Below, piece after piece: positions 18,909 through 25,839 of a stretch of 64,000 bases of DNA. The notes below the pieces were generated by a model. It did not search any database, had not been told where the DNA came from, and was given only the letters and a program-made list of their open reading frames with translations. Position numbers and translations under genes: made by a program. The stretch is from Olsenella sp. KGMB02461 (GTDB lineage: Bacteria; Actinomycetota; Coriobacteriia; Coriobacteriales; Atopobiaceae), in the NCBI RefSeq assembly GCF_012584445.1, contig NZ_JABAHI010000008.1, positions 806,001 to 870,000 on the forward strand, written 5' to 3'. Every line of letters begins with the position of its first letter. The first letter of the stretch is position 1.

Positions 18909-19364
18909 CCCGTTTATAGCTGCGTTTCAGCATACTTATGCCTTAATATATGGCTATCGATATCTTTGGGGCAATAATTAAACTTCGCACTATTGCGCGA
19001 CATTTTCTTTTTGCGACGGTTGAGCCTAGCGGCTTTGCTGGTCTAAAGCATGATTATTCCACGTTTACCTTGTGATGTATCAAGATTCTTTAGGGGCGTC
19101 TTGGCTTTCGACTGGTCCTGGCACACCTGCTTTTCAAGTAGCTCCCTTGGACATTAGGACACTGTTTGCCAGTCTTCATTCAGAGAATCATGAAATTGGA
19201 TTTCATCATATAATGAATTTTATGACGTATTATTGTGACACCAGTTACGTATATTTTTCCTAAATTGTATAGTTATTTAGTATATAGGGCCAATGGTGGC
19301 CTTTTTGGTACCTGCACCGCTTTTTGAAAAGCTTCCCCACGTGCTTGCCGCAGGTCTTTCTGCG
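18909..19364. other. AT-rich intergenic region with no supported gene
   Basis: This stretch upstream of the surface-protein gene is much lower in GC than the flanks. A 63-codon reading frame at 19072-19263 lacks a ribosome-binding site and recognisable sequence. Likely promoter elements for the minus-strand surface gene lie near its left end (TATATA at about 18903), but no full promoter can be fixed. Confidence 0.5.
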
Positions 19365-19404
19365 GAGTCACTTGCTCACAAAGCGAGTCACTTGCTCACA
19401 GCAC
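19365..19404. repeat. 20-bp tandem direct repeat
   Basis: GAGTCACTTGCTCACA occurs at 19365-19380 and again at 19385-19400, a 20-base period, about 70 bases before element copy 3. Non-coding. Confidence 0.85.
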
Positions 19405-19472
19405 TGATAAGCATGCTGGATCCTCAGCCACCACCTCACTGTGGCCGCTCGCAGCCTCGTTCGCCCATGATT

Positions 19473-19605
19473 CTCGTTATTAGAGCCTCTCTTGCATGGT
19501 TTTAGCCCGAAAAACAACGCGTAACATGAGTTTCTCGTTATTACCACCCTCGACTGCACTGGGGTTTTATAAAACCCCAGTGCACCTAACTCCACTAATA
19601 ACGAA
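19473..19605. repeat. Tripartite palindromic element, copy 3 (diverged)
   Basis: CTCGTTATTAG at 19473 and CTCGTTATTA at 19534, again exactly 61 bases apart. A perfect 30-base palindrome lies at 19555-19584 (TGCACTGGGGTTTTA and its complement), with inverted TAATAACGA at 19596. Compared with copies 1 and 2, one arm base changed G to A and its partner C to T, so the palindrome is preserved, while the linkers on both sides have diverged. Total 133 bases. Confidence 0.9.
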
Positions 19606-19699
19606 TCCCTATGACCTGCCGCGCGCTTTCCGCGCGAGCAAGACGGACGAACACACATGCACAAGCGCCTCCGCCAACCCCCATGGGAATCGTCAAGCC

Positions 19700-20602
19700 T
19701 TACAACCCCTTGAGCTCTGCAATGGCGCGCCGGGTCTCTTCCAGCAATGCCGCATGGGCAGCCGCATCGCCTGGAGTGCCAGGGTACTCTGGCAAGTCGG
19801 TCTCCAGCAGCAGCTGCGCTGCGGGAATCTGGCGCGCGTACTCCCTGCCTCGACGGCTCTTGAGCATGAAAGGCCCTACCGAGAAAAAGCACCCTGCCTC
19901 CCGGGCCCTCGCCAGCTCTTTGGAAGTGCCGCTGAACCAGTGGAAGATGCAGGTACAATCGGCCAAGCGGCCGCTGGCCTCCAGCACATCGAGCACTGCA
20001 GATGCCGAGCGCACGCTGTGGATCGACATCACCGAGCCCGGCTGCACCGCCTCGCACACCCGGGCAAACGCCGCCCGCTGCCGCTCCGCGCTCTCCTGGT
20101 GCGCCTTGCCAAAGTCCAGCCCCACCTCGCCAATAAAGCGCGTCTTCTGTGCCAGCTGGCAAAAGGCGTCCAGCTTGCGCAGCAAGAGCAGCTTCTCCCC
20201 CATATACCAGGGGTGCAGCCCCAGGGCCGGATGCACCCGCTCGACGCCGGCCACCAGCGATGTCAGCGTCTCATAGCCACAAGGCTCCACCGTGCAGCCC
20301 AAGCAGCCCGCATCGTGCGCGCTCAGCCCCCGAGCGAACGCCCCGGGATCGCCATACCAATCCAGATGCAGGTGCATGTCCACCAGAGGCGCGGCGTTAT
20401 GCCAAGAAGCATCCTGGCTGCCTTGCCGAGAAACCCCTGCCTCGGCAGCTGCTCCATCTTGCTGAGGCGTGCTCTTCTCGGCAGCAGGGGCGCAGAAGGG
20501 GCGCGCGGCCAGCGCAAAGACGCGGGCCGGCGAGGCAGGCACAGAGGGTGATGCGGGCGAGGCATAGCTGGGTTTTGTGAGATGGGCGGCTCGCGCGTTC
20601 AT
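19700..20602 (-). CDS. TatD-family metal-dependent hydrolase
   Basis: 300 residues of the TatD amidohydrolase-fold family: DMHLHLDWY carries the first metal histidines (about residue 78), then PALGLHPW, FIGEVGLDF (metal Glu), MSIHSVRSA (His), IFHWFSG (His), and LLLETDLP (final Asp). The ~75-residue Ala/Ser/Pro-rich N-terminus is unusual, since TatD proteins normally begin just before the first His motif. It also contains the dispersed 20-base motif. The start at 20602 is supported by a 4-base ATGA overlap with the upstream tcdA gene. Family members are 3'-5' DNases or related hydrolases; the substrate here is unproven. Confidence 0.85.
   Translation of the reverse strand: MNARAAHLTKPSYASPASPSVPASPARVFALAARPFCAPAAEKSTPQQDGAAAEAGVSRQGSQDASWHNAAPLVDMHLHLDWYGDPGAFARGLSAHDAGCLGCTVEPCGYETLTSLVAGVERVHPALGLHPWYMGEKLLLLRKLDAFCQLAQKTRFIGEVGLDFGKAHQESAERQRAAFARVCEAVQPGSVMSIHSVRSASAVLDVLEASGRLADCTCIFHWFSGTSKELARAREAGCFFSVGPFMLKSRRGREYARQIPAAQLLLETDLPEYPGTPGDAAAHAALLEETRRAIAELKGL
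20421..20440 (+). repeat. Dispersed 20-base motif, copy A
   Basis: CCTTGCCGAGAAACCCCTGC, identical to 61497-61516. It lies inside the low-complexity N-terminal extension of the tatD-like gene. Confidence 0.8.
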
Positions 20603-21465
20603 GATTCGATCCCGGTGAGTTGACGGATGATGGCGCCCGCCATGGTCATCCCCATGATCGGCGGCACGAAGGAGCTGGTGCCCAGGTTGGTGCGCTCTTT
20701 GCGGGCAGTGCCTGGAGCCATGGGCACTGGGACGGGATGCTCGGGGGTGTAGACCATCTGCAGGCGCCGAATGCCCCGTTTGCGGCATTCTTTGCGCAGG
20801 ATGCGGCAGATGGGGTCGTTCACAGTGCGGGCGATGTCTGCCACCTGGACCAGGTCGGGGCAGACCTTGTTGGCGCCGCCGGCCGAGCTTATGAGGGCGA
20901 AGCCTCGGTCTTGGGCGGCCTGGGCCAAGGCCAGCTTGGTGGCGATGGAGTCGATGCAGTCGGCCACGTAGTCAACGGGTCCCATCTCGTCCAAAAGGGC
21001 CGGGACGTCTTTTGAGAGCACAAATCGGTCATAGAGTTGCAGCTGGATGGCAGGGTCTATGCGCCGCACCAGCTGAGCTGCTGCCTCCACCTTGCGCTGG
21101 CCCACCGTGTCGCGAAAGGCGATGGCCTGGCGGTTGATGTTGGAGAGCGCCACCCGGTCGCCGTCAACCAGCACCAGGGCGCCCACACCGCCGCGAGCCA
21201 GGGCCTCCATGCACCAGGAGCCCACACCGCCTAGGCCGAAGACCGCCACTCGGCTTGCAGCAAGGCGCCCGAGGGCCTCGGGACCAAAAAGGCGGTAGAG
21301 ACGCTGCTTGGGGTCATCCTCGCCGGGCAGGTGGGGCGCTGTCGCGGCATCGGCGCTGCCGGCTGCGCACAACCGATCGCCCGACCCAAAAGCGTCGGCT
21401 GGCACAGGCGCGCCCTTCTCGGCAGCTTGAGGCTGGCAGTCAGGGTGTGCGTAGGGATAGGTCAT
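20599..21465 (-). CDS. tcdA: tRNA threonylcarbamoyladenosine dehydratase (ThiF/MoeB-like)
   Basis: 288 residues of the E1-like ThiF superfamily. VFGLGGVGSWCMEAL is the ATP-binding loop (about residue 66-80), followed by LVDGDRVALSNINRQ and DCIDSIATKLAL, which match the TcdA/CsdL subfamily that cyclises t6A37 of tRNA to ct6A using ATP. Cysteines of a structural zinc site are not obvious. ATG at 21465 has GGAGGT 8 bases upstream. It overlaps the thrE-like gene upstream and the tatD gene downstream by 4 bases each (ATGA), suggesting translational coupling. A non-tRNA ThiF-like role cannot be excluded. Confidence 0.87.
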   Translation of the reverse strand: MTYPYAHPDCQPQAAEKGAPVPADAFGSGDRLCAAGSADAATAPHLPGEDDPKQRLYRLFGPEALGRLAASRVAVFGLGGVGSWCMEALARGGVGALVLVDGDRVALSNINRQAIAFRDTVGQRKVEAAAQLVRRIDPAIQLQLYDRFVLSKDVPALLDEMGPVDYVADCIDSIATKLALAQAAQDRGFALISSAGGANKVCPDLVQVADIARTVNDPICRILRKECRKRGIRRLQMVYTPEHPVPVPMAPGTARKERTNLGTSSFVPPIMGMTMAGAIIRQLTGIES

Positions 21466-22817
21466 GAGCTGCACCTCCAACGCTCGTCGGTCAAGACGCG
21501 GGCGGCCAAAAGGCCGATGGGCAAAAAGACCACGATGATGGCGGCGCGGATGAGCCAGTCGATGGCGTCGGTGGCTTGGGCCACGCCCATGTAGTAGACC
21601 GCGCGATACATGTAGAGCCCGGGAACCATGATGACGATGGAAGGCACGGTGATGGCGGTGCGGGGGATGGCATGGCGCTTGTTGCAGACGGCCGCCAACA
21701 GCCCGGCCACAAAGGCGCCGATAAACGCAGCCGCCTCGGATGGCCAGCCTCCAAAGCTGGCAAGCGAGAGGCGGGCCGTGTTGGCCAGAGCGCCTATGCA
21801 GGCGGCAGTGAAGCACATTTTGGGGGTGGAGTTGAACATGACCGAGAAGCCATAGACTCCCAAGAAGGAAAAGACCAGCCGCAGGAGCGTAAGGGCGAGA
21901 GGGCCTAAGCCCTGAGGCTGGAAGTCGGCTGGGGAAAGCTGTACCGCCATGGCCACCAAAAGCCCCATGGCCGTGCCGGTGAGGATGATGGAGAGCGCAT
22001 AGGCCAGCCGCTCGATGCCGCTTCGCATCTCGAACTGGAAGAGGTCGAAGCCCGAGGTGATGAGAGGGAATCCCGGAATCACGAAGAGCAGCGCGCCAAT
22101 GTAGCCTTCCTCGTGGGAGAAGGCGTCGGGAAGCCCCAGGCTCAAGGCCAACAGCCAGAGGAAATAGACGATGCAGGAGCCCGCCACGGCAGCCGCCACG
22201 CAGACGAACTGGTTGATGTGGCGCTCGCCCAGGCGTTTGCGCACGTACTGGCCAAAGCCGGCGCCTAGGGCCGCCCCGCCCATCTGGATGAGGTCGCCGC
22301 CCAGCAAGAAGACGAAGGAGCCGCAGGCGATGCCTGAGGCAAGGCCGCTCTGCCAGGCGGTGCGCGCCGGGGGCCTGGACTCGATGACGTCCAACAGGTC
22401 GTGGAAGGCGCCGATGGTAAGCTCGGGACCCAAAGCCTCCACCTCATGGATATAGTGCTCGAGGTAGAGCACGCGCTCGGTGTTGACGCCGGCTTGCGCG
22501 TTGGCCACCACCTCGGTGATGGACTGATCCCCCTGAATGCAGGTGGCCTCGATGTTCACCAGGGAGATATCCGCATGGACCGTGACTCCCAGCACATGGG
22601 CCACCCGGTTCATGAAATCGCGCACCCGCCAGGCCGAGTCCCCCGAAGAGAGGGTCAGCTGACCGGTGCGCAATATCACAGAGACCTTGTCGTCCAGCGG
22701 CGCCTCAGGGGCACAGACGTCGGGATCGGTGAGGTATTCATGCCAGGCCACACCCATGTGGTGAGGGCGTTTGGCATCCAAATAAGAGGTAAGCGGGGCG
22801 GCAGCGGTGCGCTTCAA
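21462..22817 (-). CDS. Threonine/serine exporter family membrane protein (ThrE-like)
   Basis: 451 residues. A cytoplasmic N-terminal portion is followed by about ten hydrophobic segments in two blocks: ThrE/DUF1212 (about 35-280, with the soluble RTGQLTLSSGDSAWRVRDFM segment typical of the family) and ThrE_2/DUF3815 (about 300-450). It would export threonine or serine by proton motive force. This fits a cell that synthesises serine and ferments amino acids, but direction and substrate are inferred from the family. First gene of a three-gene overlapping run with tcdA and tatD. Confidence 0.85.
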   Translation of the reverse strand: MKRTAAAPLTSYLDAKRPHHMGVAWHEYLTDPDVCAPEAPLDDKVSVILRTGQLTLSSGDSAWRVRDFMNRVAHVLGVTVHADISLVNIEATCIQGDQSITEVVANAQAGVNTERVLYLEHYIHEVEALGPELTIGAFHDLLDVIESRPPARTAWQSGLASGIACGSFVFLLGGDLIQMGGAALGAGFGQYVRKRLGERHINQFVCVAAAVAGSCIVYFLWLLALSLGLPDAFSHEEGYIGALLFVIPGFPLITSGFDLFQFEMRSGIERLAYALSIILTGTAMGLLVAMAVQLSPADFQPQGLGPLALTLLRLVFSFLGVYGFSVMFNSTPKMCFTAACIGALANTARLSLASFGGWPSEAAAFIGAFVAGLLAAVCNKRHAIPRTAITVPSIVIMVPGLYMYRAVYYMGVAQATDAIDWLIRAAIIVVFLPIGLLAARVLTDERWRCSS

Positions 22818-22873
22818 CAGAGCTCTCCTTGCCTTAGGGTGACAGACAGCTCCTTAAGAGTAGCCCTCGAAGC

Positions 22874-25258
22874 CTAGAAGCGGGTGTCCCAGGCGGTCAT
22901 AAGACGCATTCCGTTAAGAACCACCAAAAGCGCCACGCCGGTGTCGGCAAAGATGGCGGCCCCCATGCCCGCCAGGCCCATTACCGCGAGCACCAGCACC
23001 GCTGCCTTCACCGCGATGGCGAAGAAGATGTTCTCGCGCACCACCGCCATGGTGCGCCGGGACAACCTGAAGAACGCAGGAAGCTGGGAGAGGTCCCCTG
23101 CCATAAGGGCCACATCTGCCACCTCCAGCGCTGTATCAGAGGCAGCGGCGCCCATGGTGACGCCCAGGTTGGCGCCGGCCAGCGCCGGGGCGTCGTTGAT
23201 GCCGTCGCCCACCATGGCCACCACGTGGTCTTGAGCCTGCAGCTCCTTGATGGCCTGCACCTTGTCGGCAGGCAGCAGCTCGGCGGCCACCTGGATCTCG
23301 CCTAGGCCCCTAGCCACCACTTGGGCCACTTGAGCGCTGTCACCGGTGAGCATCACCTGGGTGCGGATGCCATCATGAGCCAACCACTTCAGCGCAGCCG
23401 GAGTGGTGGGGCGCACCGAGTCTGCCAGGCCGATGACGCCCAGCAGCTCCTGAGGAGTCCTCACCACCAACGCCGTAGCGCCCTGGGCAGCCGCAGCCTC
23501 GATGGCAGCCTGGGCCTCGTCGCTCAGCGCTCCCTGCTCGGCGACGAAAGCCGGCTTGCCACAGGAGAGCTCCAAGCCATCTACCTGCCCCGTCATGCCG
23601 TTGCCGGCCTTCTCGGCCACCTGGGTGGCCACCAGCGTGGGCGCGCCCTCGTCTTTGGCGGCCCTCACCACGGCTTGAGCCAAAGGATGGGTGGAGTTGG
23701 CCTCCAGCGCCGCAGCCAAGGCCAGCAGGCGCTGGCGCGACACCCTATCGCTCAGCACCGCCACACTCAGCAGCGCAGGCTCGCCCTGAGTCAGCGTGCC
23801 GGTCTTGTCAAAGGCGATGGCGTCCACCTTGGACCCAATGTCAAAGTAGGCGCCGCCCTTGACCAGCACGCCCAGATGGGCAGCGCGGCTGATGGCCGAC
23901 ACAAAGGACACCGGCGTAGAGATCACCAGCGCGCAGGGGCAGGCGATCACCAGCAGGGTGAGGGCGCGCCAGATCCAGGCAGACCAGTCGGGCATAGGCA
24001 TGCCGAGAAGAGCCGCCACCAAGCTAAGGCACGCAGGGACCCCTAGGCCCACCGCGCAGGCGATGGCCACCACTGCCGGGGTGTAGACGGCAGCAAAGCG
24101 GTCTACGAAGGCCTCATAGGGGGCCTTCTCGGCCTGGGCGCCTTGGACCTGGGAGATGATGCGGGCCAGCATGCCGCAGTCGGCGTCGGAGGTGACACGC
24201 ACATCCACCGCGGCAATGGTGTTGAGGGTGCCCCCAAAGACCTCGGCCCCCTCGCCTTTGTCCTGAGGCACAGACTCGCCGGTCACCGGCGCTTCATCAA
24301 AACTGGAGGCGCCTGCAATGACGGTGCCGTCCAGAGGCACGCGCTCGCCGGGAAGCACTCGGACAACCTCGCCCTCCTCGACCTGATCAAGCTCCACATC
24401 CTTGGTGGTGCCGTCGGGACGCACCACATGGGCGATATCGGGCGCCAGCTGCGCCAGCGACTCCACCGAGCCGCGGGTCTTGCGCATGGACCAGCCTTCG
24501 AGCCACTCGCCGATCTGGTCCAAGAAGATGACCACGGCGCCGTCTCTGAAGACATCCAGGTCGAGGTCGCCCTGGGCCCACTGGACAAAGCCCATGACGA
24601 GGGCCCCGGCCACAGCGATACCCATGAGCAGGTTCATGTCTGCGGTGTGGCGGCGCAGGCTGGCGATGGCCATGGGCCCTACAAAAGTCAGGCCCGCCAA
24701 CGCGGCCGCCACATAGCAGCCAAGAGCGGCCAGCGGCGCAGCAAAGCCGTACTCGGCGACAAGGCCGCCCAGAATCCCAACGCCAGAGACTGCCATAAGC
24801 ACCAGCTCGCGATGGGTCTCAAACCAGGAGCGCTCGGCATCCAGGCGGTCTGCCTGAGCTTGGGTAAGCTCCAAGTCTTCTCCGCAGGAGCGCACGCAGG
24901 AGAGCACGGCACGCTCCACGTCCACTGGAAGGGCGGCAGGATCGGCCACCACTGCCAGGGTGGCCGTCGCATAGTTCACACTGGCGTCTTTGACGCCAGG
25001 GGTCACCCTCACAGCGTTTTCCACCGCTTTGGCGCAGCTGGGGCAGTCCATATCCAATACCTTGAAGATAAAGGTGGGCTCTTCTTGAAGCTCGCGAGCG
25101 GGCGCTGCCTGATGGTGATGATGGAGGCCTCCGTGCTCGCCTGCGCATGACCCGCCGGAGCAACGATGCCCTTCATGGGCTTCCACGTCGCAGGCTTTGG
25201 CAGCTTCGCGCGTCTGAGCCTCCAGCCCGCCAAGCTGGGAAGATTTGTTCGCACTCAT
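22874..25258 (-). CDS. Zinc/cadmium-translocating P1B-type ATPase
   Basis: 794 residues. The N-terminus is His/Cys-rich (EGHRCSGGSCAGEHGG, HHHH) and is followed by an HMA domain with MDCPSCAK (about residue 73). The core has TGES, the membrane CPC motif (about 438), phosphorylation site DKTGTLT (about 482) and GDGINDAP (about 683). The CPC motif, HMA domain and neighbouring SmtB-type repressor indicate ZntA/CadA-type export of Zn, Cd or Pb rather than copper. It begins 3 bases after the repressor stop codon, so the pair is one operon. Confidence 0.92.
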   Translation of the reverse strand: MSANKSSQLGGLEAQTREAAKACDVEAHEGHRCSGGSCAGEHGGLHHHHQAAPARELQEEPTFIFKVLDMDCPSCAKAVENAVRVTPGVKDASVNYATATLAVVADPAALPVDVERAVLSCVRSCGEDLELTQAQADRLDAERSWFETHRELVLMAVSGVGILGGLVAEYGFAAPLAALGCYVAAALAGLTFVGPMAIASLRRHTADMNLLMGIAVAGALVMGFVQWAQGDLDLDVFRDGAVVIFLDQIGEWLEGWSMRKTRGSVESLAQLAPDIAHVVRPDGTTKDVELDQVEEGEVVRVLPGERVPLDGTVIAGASSFDEAPVTGESVPQDKGEGAEVFGGTLNTIAAVDVRVTSDADCGMLARIISQVQGAQAEKAPYEAFVDRFAAVYTPAVVAIACAVGLGVPACLSLVAALLGMPMPDWSAWIWRALTLLVIACPCALVISTPVSFVSAISRAAHLGVLVKGGAYFDIGSKVDAIAFDKTGTLTQGEPALLSVAVLSDRVSRQRLLALAAALEANSTHPLAQAVVRAAKDEGAPTLVATQVAEKAGNGMTGQVDGLELSCGKPAFVAEQGALSDEAQAAIEAAAAQGATALVVRTPQELLGVIGLADSVRPTTPAALKWLAHDGIRTQVMLTGDSAQVAQVVARGLGEIQVAAELLPADKVQAIKELQAQDHVVAMVGDGINDAPALAGANLGVTMGAAASDTALEVADVALMAGDLSQLPAFFRLSRRTMAVVRENIFFAIAVKAAVLVLAVMGLAGMGAAIFADTGVALLVVLNGMRLMTAWDTRF

Positions 25259-25261
25259 AAC

Positions 25262-25630
25262 CTACACTCCGATCTTCATCTCATTGGCGTGCTCCAAGCC
25301 CACGGCGATGAGCATGGCCACATGGTCGTCAGCCAGCGCGTAGATGGATCGCTGACCCTCGCGACGTTGAGTCACCAGTCCTCGATCACGCAGAAGGCGC
25401 AGCTGATGGGAGATGGCCGATTGAGACACCGAGCAAATCTCCTGCAGCTCTCCCACTGACCGCTCTCCCACCATGAGCGCCGACAAGATTTGGAAGCGCG
25501 TGTAGTCAGAGAGGGCGTCGAAGATTTGAGTGGCGGTATAGACCACCTCTTCATCGCCCAGAAGATCCGAAAGCTCCAGGGGCTGCGCCAAAGGAGTCGG
25601 CGGGGTGAGGGGGAGTTGAGAATCGCTCAT
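25262..25630 (-). CDS. ArsR/SmtB-family zinc-responsive repressor
   Basis: 122 residues with a winged helix (SVSQSAISHQLRLLRDRGLV as recognition region). The C-terminal helix carries D-x-H-x10-H-x2-E (DDH through HANE), which matches exactly the alpha-5 metal site of SmtB and CzrA, the zinc/cobalt sensing arrangement. The alpha-3 Cys-x-Cys of cadmium/arsenic sensors is missing. Metal binding at the dimer interface would release DNA and derepress the ATPase gene that follows. Its operator is the palindrome at 25685-25720. Confidence 0.92.
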   Translation of the reverse strand: MSDSQLPLTPPTPLAQPLELSDLLGDEEVVYTATQIFDALSDYTRFQILSALMVGERSVGELQEICSVSQSAISHQLRLLRDRGLVTQRREGQRSIYALADDHVAMLIAVGLEHANEMKIGV

Positions 25631-25684
25631 AGGGTCTCCTCGAGAACAATGGGCACGAGTAGCTAGGCTGCCGGGCAGCTAGTT

Positions 25685-25720
25685 TTGTGAGTATATGAGC
25701 ATCTGCTCATATACTCACAA
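25685..25720. promoter_or_regulatory. SmtB-type operator/promoter, perfect inverted repeat
   Basis: Arms TTGTGAGTATATGAGCA (25685-25701) and its exact complement (25704-25720) surround two bases. The core resembles the ATATGA/TCATAT operators of SmtB/CzrA. It lies 55 bases before the repressor start and 120 before the divergent TPR-like gene. Because of symmetry, a TTGTGA-19 bp-TATACT promoter-like pair reads in both directions inside the operator, so one site may control both sides. Confidence 0.85.
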
Positions 25721-25839
25721 ATAATCTAGCCCTTGCCCTCTCTCAATGCAAGGAAAACTTGGCACAACCCGCAAAAAGGCGGCTCAGCGGCACTTCTCCT
25801 ATACTGAGAAGCGCCACGCTGACCTGAAGGGAGGGAGCC

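Noticed and set aside
19072-19263. A 63-codon plus-strand frame upstream of copy 3
   Set aside because: No ribosome site, no similarity, AT-rich intergenic setting.
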